Assembly: GCF_003287275.1 (NCBI RefSeq)
Contig: NZ_QEVW01000008.1
Location: 124,001 to 188,000 of the forward strand
DNA: 64,000 nucleotides
Origin: Paenibacillus taichungensis
GTDB taxonomy: Bacteria > Bacillota > Bacilli > Paenibacillales > Paenibacillaceae
Reading direction: 5' to 3'
Each line of letters opens with the position of its first letter. Within the stretch, counting starts at the first letter, position 1. Below the pieces are notes generated by a model. It did no database searches and had not been told where the DNA came from. It saw nothing but the letters and a program-made list of their open reading frames with translations. Below are positions 1-7,883 of the stretch, piece by piece. The position numbers and the translations under genes were made by a program.

Positions 1-1232
1 CCGTGAATACGATCACTTGGGCTAACAAAGCTCGATTCAGACCTGTTTTTGACTATTATCGCGGCCTGATTCATCTGCGGCGCACACATCCGGCCTTTCG
101 CATGATTAACGCCGAGCAGGTACGGAATCATCTTCGCATGATTCGTGCAGAAGGAAATGTAGTTGCATTTACACTGGATCACGGAGCAAATCAGGATACC
201 TGGAATCAGATCGTGGTGATCTACAACGGAACGGGTCAGCAGCAGCAAGTAAGTCTGCCGGAGGGTGATTGGCATATTGTTGTGAATGATCACCAAGCAG
301 GTACAGACCTCATTGAGACGGTGAGCGGAACCGCAAGGGTAGAACGATGGTCACTGATGGTACTGTACGACACAGAATATGCTGGCGGTGCTGAACCCGC
401 TGTGATTGAGATCCATTCGCCGCGTCTTGTTTACAATGCCGGAGAGATTGCTGGTTTGCGAGCGTCGGTCAGAGACCGTTTTGGTAATGTGGTGGAGAAT
501 GCATTTGTGACCTGGAGCTCTTCGAACCCAAACATTATTGCGATTCAATCTGATGGGACAATTCATACGGGGGAGACTGGGGAAGCAACGATCAGCGTCC
601 AATGTGGCACGATTACCACAGAGTGTACGTTGCAGGTGGACCACCTCCATCCGGAGCGGATTGAAATTATAGGGGAATCGGTAATGTACACGACACGTGT
701 CAGTCGATTTCGCGCCTTGGTTCTGGATCAATTCGGCCAGCCTTTGCAAGGGATGAATATACGGTGGAGCTCGTCTCATCTGGATCATGCAGCGGTCAGT
801 ACTGCAGGAATCGTACGTGCTTTAACGCCAGGGTCTGCCCAGATTATCGCGGAGGCTGGAGGGATTCAGGCATCGCTGAATATCAAAATCCACAAACCAA
901 TTTCGCGGATTGTTACTCTCCGATATGAACGGGAAGATCAGCATTATGAGGGATGGGATGTCTGGGTATGGGGCACAGGCATGGAGGATGGAGCTGTCCC
1001 CTTTGAGCGAGTGGGCGATGCAGCAGAAGCCCGTTTTCGAGTGGCTGCAGGACTGCATCATCTGGGCTTAATCATTCGGCTGAATGAATGGGAAGCCAAA
1101 GACACCTGCGGAGATCGTTATGTTGATATCGGTCCTGAAGACGGAGATGTGCACATTATCGTTCACAGTGGGTCGGATCAGATGCAGGTTATCCGTGAAA
1201 GTGATGAAGAGGATGATCGTAACAGCGCATAA
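1..1232 (+). CDS. Type I pullulanase, C-terminal part (5' end outside window)
   Basis: This is the 3' part of a starch-debranching enzyme that cleaves alpha-1,6 bonds in pullulan and branched maltodextrins. The first 35 or so visible residues (ITWANKAR, DYYRGLIHLRRTHPAFRM) match the end of the GH13 pullulanase barrel and are followed by its beta-sandwich domain to about residue 125. Two Big-2-like immunoglobulin repeats follow (about 130-205 and 215-300, each with a WSSS motif). A CBM41/pullulanase-associated starch-binding domain ends the protein (about 303-400, HYEGWDVWVWG). CBM41 is usually N-terminal in this family, so its C-terminal position is notable. The reading frame is open at the window edge, so the true start and any signal peptide are not visible. 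A terminator follows at 1283. Confidence 0.85.
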   Translation, partial: VNTITWANKARFRPVFDYYRGLIHLRRTHPAFRMINAEQVRNHLRMIRAEGNVVAFTLDHGANQDTWNQIVVIYNGTGQQQQVSLPEGDWHIVVNDHQAGTDLIETVSGTARVERWSLMVLYDTEYAGGAEPAVIEIHSPRLVYNAGEIAGLRASVRDRFGNVVENAFVTWSSSNPNIIAIQSDGTIHTGETGEATISVQCGTITTECTLQVDHLHPERIEIIGESVMYTTRVSRFRALVLDQFGQPLQGMNIRWSSSHLDHAAVSTAGIVRALTPGSAQIIAEAGGIQASLNIKIHKPISRIVTLRYEREDQHYEGWDVWVWGTGMEDGAVPFERVGDAAEARFRVAAGLHHLGLIIRLNEWEAKDTCGDRYVDIGPEDGDVHIIVHSGSDQMQVIRESDEEDDRNSA

Positions 1233-1282
1233 CTGGCAAGATTATTAAGTTCATACCAATGATTAAAAATAGATGCTTAACA

Positions 1283-1313
1283 AGCGGTCGGAAGGTATTC
1301 CGGCTGCTTTTTT
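1283..1313 (+). terminator. Rho-independent terminator after pullulanase
   Basis: An 11-bp stem (AGCGGTCGGAA with TTCCGGCTGCT, two G-T wobbles), loop GGTA, then a T run. It ends the pullulanase transcript before the L25 promoter. Confidence 0.8.
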
Positions 1314-1368
1314 GTTCATCAAAAAGGACCATTTTCACCCGGAAAATAAAAAAACTCTACATGTCAGT

Positions 1369-1395
1369 GTTTGAGATGGTCTTTCATTGGGGTAA
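1369..1395 (+). promoter_or_regulatory. SigmaB-like promoter candidate upstream of L25/ctc
   Basis: GTTTGA at 1369-1374 and GGGGTAA at 1389-1395, spacing 14-15. This resembles the GTTTAA-N12-14-GGGTAT sigmaB consensus known upstream of the Bacillus subtilis orthologue ctc. Whether this organism has a matching sigma factor cannot be seen here. Confidence 0.35.
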
Positions 1396-1512
1396 ATATA
1401 GATATGGCCCCAGATTCGGCCACGCACGAAAAGGCCATTCTGGTCTAAAGAGAGAAGCTTATGGCTTCCTAACAAATATAAGTAAGGATCCCTTGAAGGA
1501 GGATGTTCAATC

Positions 1513-2145
1513 ATGAAATCCAACGGAAAAATGGCTCAACTTACGGCAACACCAAGAACTGAAAAGAAAGGTGCAGCATTGCGCCTGTTAAGACAAGGCG
1601 GACGTGTTCCGGCTGTCGTTTATGGCCCGGGATTGGAAGGTGCCGCGATACATGTAGATGAAAAGGAAGTGCTGAAAGTAGCACGTACAGGTCGCTCCGA
1701 AATGTTCAACCTGAATCTTGAGGGTGGCAAAACGGTTCCAGTGCTGATCAAGGATCAGCAGGAACGCAACGGACGTCTGCTGCACGTGGACTTCTTGCAA
1801 ATTTCTAAGAACAAGCCGATCAGTGTTAGTGTATCGATCGACTTCCAAGGTACCGCAGCCGGCTCCAAGGCAGGCGGTGTGTTCCAGACACAGGAAACTC
1901 AACTGGAGGTCGAAGGACTTCCGGCTGATCTGCCAACTTCCATAGAGGTGGATGTTAGCGGACTGGAAATTGGTGATCGTTTGACAGCTGGAGATATCAA
2001 GCTCGATAAAGGTCTGACTCTGGTGACATCAGGTGATTCCATCATCGCTTCCGTGATGCCGCCACAAGCGGCTGAGGAAGAGCCTACGGCTTCTGCTGAT
2101 GAAGCAGCACCGGCAGCACCCGAAGAACCAGCTAAAGAAGAATAG
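1513..2145 (+). CDS. rplY: 50S ribosomal protein L25, long CTC form
   Basis: Binds 5S rRNA in the large ribosomal subunit. The long Firmicute form is the general stress protein Ctc. Residues 1-95 form the L25 beta-barrel (RQGGRVPAVVYGPG, LIKDQQERNGRLLHVDF). Residues 100-185 form the TL5/CTC C-terminal domain (EVEGLPADLPTSIEVDVSGLEIGD). An Ala/Glu-rich acidic tail of about 25 residues ends the protein. At 210 residues it has the usual CTC length. AAGGAGGA lies 9 bases before the ATG. It is a single gene between two terminators, with a sigmaB-like promoter candidate about 120 bases upstream, which would fit stress control. Confidence 0.95.
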   Translation: MKSNGKMAQLTATPRTEKKGAALRLLRQGGRVPAVVYGPGLEGAAIHVDEKEVLKVARTGRSEMFNLNLEGGKTVPVLIKDQQERNGRLLHVDFLQISKNKPISVSVSIDFQGTAAGSKAGGVFQTQETQLEVEGLPADLPTSIEVDVSGLEIGDRLTAGDIKLDKGLTLVTSGDSIIASVMPPQAAEEEPTASADEAAPAAPEEPAKEE

Positions 2146-2179
2146 GGAGTTAGAATATTTATTATTCTGTATCTCAACC

Positions 2180-2209
2180 AAGCCCGGTCGTGATGACCGG
2201 GCTTTTTTA
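2180..2209 (+). terminator. Rho-independent terminator after L25
   Basis: Perfect 10-bp stem AAGCCCGGTC / GACCGGGCTT with loop GTGAT and a T run. Confidence 0.9.
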
Positions 2210-2408
2210 TATTGGAAATGGACCAAGTGGAGTCGCAGGAGATGCGCGATAATGAATGTCGTTTTAACTTATGACAGATGGTTACATAGTTTTTATTTGG
2301 TATGATGACAGTGCCCTGTTTGCGTGAAACAGCGTTACAGTATACTATGATTCGGAGTAGCAGCGATTGACTTCGGAATAATTTGCATAAGAAAGCAGGT
2401 TTCACAAC

Positions 2409-2927
2409 ATGTTTGATCCGACGATTTATGACAATCTGAAAGTAGGCTTCGAAAATTACCTATATGATCTCGATAATTTGGATGAACTTATTTCCATAAC
2501 GGATCGGAAGGATCAGCTTGAGTTGGCCCGTATGTCCAGAGAGTTGGTACTGCAATTCTGCCTGCGAGATTGCCCTGACGTAACAGGCGAAGTGGTGCTA
2601 AACACATCCCTTGCGGATCTCGCGTCAGAGATTATGGAGACACAAGGAGGTCTACCAGGCTGCCGTTTGCGGCTGCGGTTCAGAATGGTTATTCAGGAGC
2701 CTGAGATTCAATGTCCGGCGATTAACTCCATATTACAGGAGAGCTGGCCGGAACAACGAATGAAGCAGCATATTCATTATGTATTTGAAGATCAGCCAGC
2801 AACTTACGCTGTCACAGCTGAAGTTCATTTTGACCGCAGTGTGAATGAAGATCAGATGGGAGATATTCCTGATCTGTGCGACCATATGGTCAATGTGCTG
2901 ACTAAATTATTGCAACTGCACAAATAA
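2409..2927 (+). CDS. Conserved hypothetical acidic protein, 172 aa
   Basis: I do not recognise this family. The product is soluble and acidic, with no signal peptide or membrane segment. It begins MFDPTIYDNLKVGFENYLYD and has a long N-terminal helical stretch, a middle section with two cysteines (FCLRDC) and a C-terminal stretch rich in short strands. The ribosome-binding site before the ATG is weak (AGCAGGT). A strong terminator follows immediately, so it is monocistronic. The consistent reading frame, the absence of a competing frame and the terminator support a real gene. Confidence 0.75.
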   Translation: MFDPTIYDNLKVGFENYLYDLDNLDELISITDRKDQLELARMSRELVLQFCLRDCPDVTGEVVLNTSLADLASEIMETQGGLPGCRLRLRFRMVIQEPEIQCPAINSILQESWPEQRMKQHIHYVFEDQPATYAVTAEVHFDRSVNEDQMGDIPDLCDHMVNVLTKLLQLHK

Positions 2928-2940
2928 ACAAGCGAAAAAG

Positions 2941-2974
2941 TCTTGTCTCTGGTCAAAGAGACAAGATTTTTTTT
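2941..2974 (+). terminator. Rho-independent terminator
   Basis: Ten-base stem (TCTTGTCTCT / AGAGACAAGA), loop GGTCAA, followed by a long T tract. Confidence 0.9.
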
Positions 2975-3198
2975 GTTTTTTTTTAATGCCAAATAGGCTA
3001 TCAGGCGTAGGTATAAGGACTTGAGGTTAATATTTTACGCAAGCAAGTAAGAGAATGTATATTTAATAAGCCGAATAAGTGCGATTGAACTATACGCATA
3101 AGGTGAAATTGCGAAAATAAGTTTGGGACTAAAGATTTAGTACCGGACTAAAGGAACTAGTTTTCCTTGCCGATAAAATATCGAAGGGGAGAAACTAC

Positions 3199-4164
3199 AT
3201 GACAGAGAAATTAATTCGTCTTCTGCGTATACTTCAGGCTATACAAGCGAATCCCGGAATTTCCGCCAAAGAATTGGCGTTGAAATGCGGTACAACTGTG
3301 CGCACGATTTATCGCGATCTCCGAATTTTGGACAGGGTTGCCCCTATCATGAATGAAGGTTATGGCAAGGGGTATCGGTTCATTGGTGAATTTGCCATGT
3401 ATCCTCTGGATTTTACCGAACAGGAAGCGATGGTGTTCTCCATGCTTCCATCCGTGGTGGATACTTCGCAACTCCCGGCTGAATTCGATTCAGCTTTTGA
3501 TAAGGTGATGACAGCCCATACTAAAATGAAATCGAGAAACAGTGACATTGTAGAAAATATCGCAGGCATTATTCGTATGGGTACACCTGCATACCGGGAA
3601 GAAGGGAAGTATCCCAATTTGCTTATTCCAGTGATTGAAGCCATTCTGGATCAACAAATGATTCGAACCCAATATCACACGCTTACGAAAAATGAAATAA
3701 CGGTCCGCGACATTGACCCCTATTACCTCATTCCGCGCGATCAGCGTTTCTATTTAATCGGTTATTGCCACTTGCAGAAGAAGGTCCGTTTGTTTCGGAT
3801 CAGTCGCTTTCTGGACGTTATACAGACCAATACCCATTTTGTTATGGGTGATTTCAACATAACGCAGTTCATGAAAAACACGTGGTCCATTGATCGTGGG
3901 GATAAACTGATTCATTTTAAAGTAAGGTTCAGTAAAGAGGTTGCCCCCTACATAAAAGAAGAAGAAATGTTTGTTCGTCCACGAATGACGGATATGCCTG
4001 ATGGCGGATTGTTATTTGAAGTAACGCTGAACAGTAGTCGTGAGTTCCTGAAATGGTTATATCAATTTGGCCCCGAAGCGGAGGTCCTTGAACCCCGAGA
4101 ATATCGTAAAGAAATTCGTAAACAACTCATAGAGTGGATGAAGCATTATGAGGAAGATCAATAA
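3199..4164 (+). CDS. HTH-WYL transcriptional regulator (YafY family)
   Basis: A DNA-binding regulator that senses a ligand, probably a nucleic acid or nucleotide, through a WYL domain. Residues 1-60 form a DeoR/HTH_11 winged helix (ISAKELALKCGTTVRTIYRDLRIL). Residues 140-210 form the WYL domain, and the C-terminal WCX part runs to 321. The start ATG has GAAGGGGAG 7 bases upstream. A HIRAN-domain gene follows 48 bases later on the same strand and is probably co-transcribed. WYL proteins often control DNA-damage or phage-defence genes, so a role tied to the HIRAN protein is an inference worth testing. Confidence 0.85.
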   Translation: MTEKLIRLLRILQAIQANPGISAKELALKCGTTVRTIYRDLRILDRVAPIMNEGYGKGYRFIGEFAMYPLDFTEQEAMVFSMLPSVVDTSQLPAEFDSAFDKVMTAHTKMKSRNSDIVENIAGIIRMGTPAYREEGKYPNLLIPVIEAILDQQMIRTQYHTLTKNEITVRDIDPYYLIPRDQRFYLIGYCHLQKKVRLFRISRFLDVIQTNTHFVMGDFNITQFMKNTWSIDRGDKLIHFKVRFSKEVAPYIKEEEMFVRPRMTDMPDGGLLFEVTLNSSREFLKWLYQFGPEAEVLEPREYRKEIRKQLIEWMKHYEEDQ

Positions 4165-4212
4165 TTTTATCCATCTAAATTTTTAAAAAAAATGTGTAAA
4201 AGGAGCTTATTG

Positions 4213-4575
4213 ATGAGTACCAAATTATTTGCAGCCATGTATGGAATGGAGCATTATCATGGTGTAGAAGCTTTAAACGTAGGCGATATCCTGTTTCTGG
4301 TCAAAGACCCCGACAATCGGGTGGATCCCCGAGCCATCAAGGTAGTGGTTCCTCCTATTGGGACCGTTGGATATATTGTTAATAATCCGCTACTCGTGCC
4401 TCACGGCTGCTGGACAGGCTCGGGAATTTATGATGCTTTCCGCCAACAAACCTGCGCTAAAGTGAGGTTTGCCATGAAAGATATGATTATTGTGGAGTTA
4501 ATTGAAATGATGTATGTTCCTGTTCCGCATATGGATAGCTTTATTGCAGACTGGCAGTCTCGTGAAAAAGCTTAA
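4213..4575 (+). CDS. Small HIRAN-domain protein
   Basis: A 120-residue protein that is essentially a stand-alone HIRAN domain, a fold known to bind single-stranded DNA ends in Rad5/HLTF-type proteins. The pattern (LFAAMYGMEHYHGVEALNVGD, then KDPDNRVDPRAIKV and GTVGYIVNNP) matches the family. An in-frame ATG exists at 4192, but AAAAGGAG at 4198-4205 places the true start at 4213. It lies directly downstream of the WYL regulator with no terminator between them. It has no helicase or nuclease domain of its own. Confidence 0.75.
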   Translation: MSTKLFAAMYGMEHYHGVEALNVGDILFLVKDPDNRVDPRAIKVVVPPIGTVGYIVNNPLLVPHGCWTGSGIYDAFRQQTCAKVRFAMKDMIIVELIEMMYVPVPHMDSFIADWQSREKA

Positions 4576-4598
4576 CGAAAGTACAGGTTCAACAAGAT

Positions 4599-5699
4599 TT
4601 ATCCCCGGATAAGTCTAGTATAGGCTGCTTCAAGATGCACTGCTGTTTGGGCCCAACTGAACTGTTCAACTGCACTGGCACGACCAGCTTCTCCAAGCGA
4701 ACGAGCGAGAGAAGGATTGTCTGCCAGCTTAGTCAGGTAAGCAGCGAAACTTCGGGGGTTGTGATACTGTCTCACAAGGTATCCATTACTCCCCGATACA
4801 ATGATTTCACGAATGCCTCCATTGTCTGAAGCAATGACGGGCAGTCCTGAAGCCATAGCTTCAACATTAACCAGCCCGAAGGCCTCATGTTGTTGGGAAG
4901 GGCACACCAGACAGTCCACAGCCCGGTACAAACGGTCAATGCGCTCATGGTCGATCTGACCTCGGAAGGCAGCATCAACCTTCAATTTTCGGGCAAGCTT
5001 CCGCAGTTTGCGGACGTAGACATGAGGTCCTTTACCTGCAATGATCAGTTGCACGGATACCTGATGCTGAATAAGAGCTACGGCACGAATCAGTATGTCC
5101 ACACCTTTGCCGGGAATCAGTCGGCCTACATACAGAATGGAGAATGGCCCTGTAATAGCGAACTGCTTCCGCAGAAGCTGCTGCTCTTCTCTAGCTGCAG
5201 GCAAAAAACGGCTTAAGTCTACCCCAAGTGGTACAACACCCATCCGTCGTTTCAAGGATGGGAATCGGCGCCCCAGCCTTTGTCTAAGGGATTGACTATT
5301 GACGGCAATCCAATTCGCTTTTTTTAACAGTGCTAATCTTGCAGGTCCTGGTTGTGCAAAGGTTAACGAGTGAAGATAGAGCACCACAGGCAACGTAGGG
5401 AATGCGCGTTTAATTGCAGCCATACTATGAGGTCTGTTGTCTACCTGAATAAGATCGAAGGGTTGGATTTTCAGAAAACGGATCACTGCCCTTGTGTACT
5501 CGCTGGGGCTGGTTGCTGGTACACGACGGATCGTTATGCCATCTATGTGCTCTGCAATGGCAAGATTAGGCATCTGGCGGCTTATGATTGTCACCTGGTG
5601 ACGTAGAGCAAGTTCACGAGCAATGCCGAGGATGCAGATTTCGACGGATCCGTTACCGGGGACTGGCAATTTTTCAGGCGCTATCAGGGCTATTTTCAT
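4599..5699 (-). CDS. Glycosyltransferase family 4 (GT-B fold)
   Basis: A retaining sugar transferase using a nucleotide sugar donor, 366 residues, GT-B fold. The N-terminal half starts MKIALIAPEKLPVPGNGSVE. The C-terminal half has the donor-site motif GRLIPGKGVDILI and the signature EAFGLVNVEAMASGLPVIAS with the E-x7-E pair. The frame is open 45 codons further upstream, but AAGGAGG sits 9 bases before the ATG at 5699, which fixes the start. It resembles CotSA-like and EPS glycosyltransferases. The acceptor is unknown and no other polysaccharide gene is adjacent, so a spore-coat role is only a possibility. Confidence 0.85.
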   Translation of the reverse strand: MKIALIAPEKLPVPGNGSVEICILGIARELALRHQVTIISRQMPNLAIAEHIDGITIRRVPATSPSEYTRAVIRFLKIQPFDLIQVDNRPHSMAAIKRAFPTLPVVLYLHSLTFAQPGPARLALLKKANWIAVNSQSLRQRLGRRFPSLKRRMGVVPLGVDLSRFLPAAREEQQLLRKQFAITGPFSILYVGRLIPGKGVDILIRAVALIQHQVSVQLIIAGKGPHVYVRKLRKLARKLKVDAAFRGQIDHERIDRLYRAVDCLVCPSQQHEAFGLVNVEAMASGLPVIASDNGGIREIIVSGSNGYLVRQYHNPRSFAAYLTKLADNPSLARSLGEAGRASAVEQFSWAQTAVHLEAAYTRLIRG

Positions 5700-5872
5700 C
5701 AACAGGTTCCTCCTTGTCCATATTCGCAACAATCTATCTTGGTCATATATCCTATGTGTATCGGATGGATTTGGCTCCTGTATAACTGCGCGTGAGGGTA
5801 AATTTCGTTTTTGTGATATACTGTACAGGATCAATGAAATTGTTGCGCTTATTTAGAAGCAGGAGGAAAAAA

Positions 5873-6187
5873 ATGTTACATTCAACACTCAGCCGCTTTC
5901 GACTGCTGTTGTGGTTACAGGGGCTTTCATATGCGCTTTTGTTATTTGTTGCTTTTCCGTTAAGGGAGTCAGGGATCATGCCAAAGGCTGTCACGTGGTT
6001 TGGCAACATCTATGGCTTTTTATTTCTGATGTATTTATTATTTATGGTGAGTCTGTATACCACGCAAAAATGGCGTTTGCGTCGTCCAATTGCTTTGTTT
6101 TTTGTCTCGTTTATCCCACTGGGGAATTTCATCTATGACTTGCTGGTCTTTCGCAAGCTGGACCGAGGTCAGTCAAATAAAGCTTGA
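5873..6187 (+). CDS. DUF3817 integral membrane protein (YdzA-like)
   Basis: A 104-residue membrane protein with three predicted hydrophobic segments (about 10-30, 40-62 and 72-95). It matches the DUF3817 pattern (LSYALLLFVAFPLR, GNIYGFLFLMYLLFM, FIPLGNFIYD). Function is unknown. AGGAGG lies 6 bases before the ATG, which rules out the longer in-frame start at 5792. It is transcribed away from the divergent glycosyltransferase gene. Confidence 0.8.
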   Translation: MLHSTLSRFRLLLWLQGLSYALLLFVAFPLRESGIMPKAVTWFGNIYGFLFLMYLLFMVSLYTTQKWRLRRPIALFFVSFIPLGNFIYDLLVFRKLDRGQSNKA

Positions 6188-6264
6188 CTTTGCTTATCGT
6201 TATGAATATGATGAGAACAGATTATTGAACCTGTTTCAACTTAAAACTAAATATTCCTGATGTT

Positions 6265-6356
6265 AAAGGGGAGTAGCTTTCACAGTAAAGTCGTCAGTTC
6301 GGGATTACATCCCCGGCTTTATTGGCAGCAATTTTGTTGTTAGCGAGACCTTTACC
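6265..6356 (+). ncRNA. yybP-ykoY manganese riboswitch aptamer
   Basis: The segment begins AAAGGGGAGTAGC, contains GTCGTCA and CCCCGGCTTTATTGGC, and ends GCGAGACCTTTACC. These are the conserved landmarks of the yybP-ykoY aptamer in the right order. P1 forms between AAAGG at the 5' end and CCTTT at the 3' end. The 3' side of P1 is also the 5' arm of the terminator hairpin that follows. The arrangement therefore predicts an ON switch, in which Mn2+ binding stabilises P1 and prevents termination. The downstream gene is a TerC/YkoY exporter, the classic target. Confidence 0.93.
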
Positions 6357-6386
6357 AAGTTTTCATACTGGGTAAAGGTCTCTTTT
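6345..6386 (+). terminator. Riboswitch-controlled terminator 1
   Basis: GAGACCTTTACC pairs with GGTAAAGGTCTC across a 13-14 base loop and is followed by a T run. The 5' arm overlaps the aptamer P1 strand, so folding is exclusive with the ligand-bound aptamer. Confidence 0.88.
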
Positions 6387-6393
6387 TGTGAAT

Positions 6394-6433
6394 AAAAAGG
6401 ACCTTACCAGCAATGGTAAAGGTCCTTTTTTTT
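6394..6433 (+). terminator. Second tandem terminator in the riboswitch leader
   Basis: AAAAAGGACCTTACC pairs with GGTAAAGGTCCTTTTT (one bulge) and is followed by T residues. Its 3' arm repeats the GGTAAAGGTC sequence of the first terminator, so it could also pair with the first hairpin's 5' arm. It lies only 33 bases before the TTG start of terC. Confidence 0.7.
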
Positions 6434-6466
6434 GTACATCATAAGGATACTAAGGAGGAGTCAATT

Positions 6467-7285
6467 TTGGAGTTGTCATTATTATTGGAGTATGGGTGGG
6501 TTCTCGCCGTATTAGTAGTCCTTGAAGGATTGCTTGCAGCGGATAATGCATTGGTTCTAGCGATTATGGTTAAACACCTGCCTGATGATAAACGCAAAAA
6601 AGCGTTATTTTATGGGTTAATGGGTGCATTTATTTTCCGTCTGGGTTCATTGTTCCTGATCTCATTCCTGGTGGACGTGTGGCAAGTTCAAGCGATTGGT
6701 GCTCTGTACCTCTTGTACATCTCCATTAACCACATTATCAAAAAGGTGATGGGTAGCCGAAACAAAACAGATGAAGCGGCGGATTCCGCTCCCAAAAAAC
6801 CAAAAAAACAATCTGGTTTCTGGATGACTGTATTCAAGGTGGAAGTGGCAGATATCGCATTCGCGGTCGATTCCATTCTCGCAGCTGTGGCGCTGGCTGT
6901 TGCATTGCCACCAAGTGGTCTGCCTCCGATTGGCGGACTTGACGGTGGACAGTTTATCGTCATCTTCCTCGGCGGATTTATCGGCCTTGTTATCATGAGA
7001 TTTGCGGCTTCCTTCTTCGTTAAACTGCTTCATTCCCGTCCAGGGCTTGAAGTTGCAGCCTTTGTTATCGTTGGCTGGGTTGGGGTTAAGTTGGCTGTTA
7101 TTACACTTGCACATCCTTCACTGGGCGTTCTGGATGAGCATTTCCCGGAAAATAAAATTTGGAAATTTGGTTTCTACATTGTGCTGATTACGATTGCAGT
7201 ATGCGGTTGGTTCCTGTCTTCCAAAGTGCCTGAAAAAGAAGATGAAAATCCTGTGGAAGAATTGGAAAAACAAGCAGGGAAATGA
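6467..7285 (+). CDS. TerC family membrane protein (YkoY-like, Mn2+ export)
   Basis: A 272-residue polytopic membrane protein of the TerC family. YkoY/YceF-type members export Mn2+ or metallate secreted enzymes. The hallmark acidic membrane motifs are present: EGLLAADNALVLAIMV near the N-terminus and VEVADIAFAVDSILAAVALA in the middle. A charged linker (about residues 90-115) separates the two halves. An upstream ATG at 6413 lies inside the second terminator and cannot be the start. TTG at 6467 has AAGGAGGAG 6 bases upstream. It is controlled by the manganese riboswitch and two tandem terminators directly before it. Confidence 0.92.
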   Translation: MELSLLLEYGWVLAVLVVLEGLLAADNALVLAIMVKHLPDDKRKKALFYGLMGAFIFRLGSLFLISFLVDVWQVQAIGALYLLYISINHIIKKVMGSRNKTDEAADSAPKKPKKQSGFWMTVFKVEVADIAFAVDSILAAVALAVALPPSGLPPIGGLDGGQFIVIFLGGFIGLVIMRFAASFFVKLLHSRPGLEVAAFVIVGWVGVKLAVITLAHPSLGVLDEHFPENKIWKFGFYIVLITIAVCGWFLSSKVPEKEDENPVEELEKQAGK

Positions 7286-7358
7286 TAAAACGCAAAGCCA
7301 AATTTGTCAAAACACGTACCATCAATAATCGATATCTAATCTCATAATATGCTTGAGT

Positions 7359-7394
7359 AAGCAGGGTCTGTTCCTTACAGACCCTGCTTTTTTT
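7359..7394 (+). terminator. Rho-independent terminator after terC
   Basis: Perfect 13-bp stem AAGCAGGGTCTGT / ACAGACCCTGCTT with loop TCCTT and a T run. Confidence 0.92.
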
Positions 7395-7461
7395 ATATAA
7401 GTTATTAGCACGAAGTTAAATCTAATGCATATGCAAAATAGGTGATTTTCCAAGAAAAGGG

Positions 7462-7491
7462 TTGACACATCGAAACGAGTCCGCTTAATAT
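7462..7491 (+). promoter_or_regulatory. SigmaA promoter of an orphan transcription unit
   Basis: TTGACA at 7462-7467 and TAATAT at 7486-7491 with an 18-base spacer, the best vegetative promoter I see in the window. It points at the 7498-7785 unit. Confidence 0.65.
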
Positions 7492-7524
7492 AAACTTAAT
7501 ATTGATGAAGGGAGGCCGAGAGAA

Positions 7525-7626
7525 ATGATGGTTGGTTATGATTTGAAATCCACAAAGACACTACGAAGCACAGACACAATTGTATATCCAGTTCATCGTC
7601 TCTTTGGCCTCATACGGGCGACATAG
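7525..7626 (+). CDS. Possible 33-residue peptide
   Basis: ATG at 7525 is preceded by GGGAGG at about 9 bases, downstream of a good promoter. The peptide starts MMVGYDLKSTKTLRSTDT and ends GLIRAT at a TAG. It is basic and has no recognisable family. It could equally be chance within a non-coding RNA. Immediately after the stop, the same frame stays open for 64 more codons from the ATG at 7633. Confidence 0.3.
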   Translation: MMVGYDLKSTKTLRSTDTIVYPVHRLFGLIRAT

Positions 7627-7749
7627 GGGAAGATGCATATCGTTTATCCTTGGAACGTTATTAATCGATATGCTACTCTCGGCGTATATTGCAATGGAGA
7701 ACAGACGCGGTATGTTCATGCTGCTTTTGTTTTCTGTTATTGTCATGAA

Positions 7750-7785
7750 GAAGTCACGGACGAACTGTCCGTGGCTTCTTTTTTT
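7750..7785 (+). terminator. Rho-independent terminator of the orphan transcript
   Basis: GAAGTCACGGAC pairs with GTCCGTGGCTTC around loop GAACT, followed by seven T residues. Confidence 0.9.
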
Positions 7786-7883
7786 GTTCTACTGAAGATG
7801 GATATGAATTCGGAATAACGTTAGGTTCATTTTTGAAAGTGAACCGAATCAGCTGAACGTACAGGAAGGAATAATACACATTT

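Larger units (their letters stand above)
7498..7785 (+). ncRNA. Orphan short transcript between terC and rtcB (sRNA or small-peptide mRNA)
   Basis: A promoter at 7462 and a strong terminator at 7750-7785 bound a unit of about 290 bases with no gene longer than about 70 codons. One small reading frame (7525-7626) has a good ribosome-binding site. Two other weak frames overlap it: a hydrophobic one from 7580 and one from 7633 that is in phase with the small frame after a TAG. None is convincing on its own, so the unit may be a regulatory RNA. I see no tRNA-like or Y-RNA fold by eye. Confidence 0.45.

Noticed and set aside
1259..1516. 85-codon frame between pullulanase and L25
   Set aside because: It starts inside the region of the pullulanase terminator, covers the L25 promoter and ribosome-binding site, and has no site of its own.
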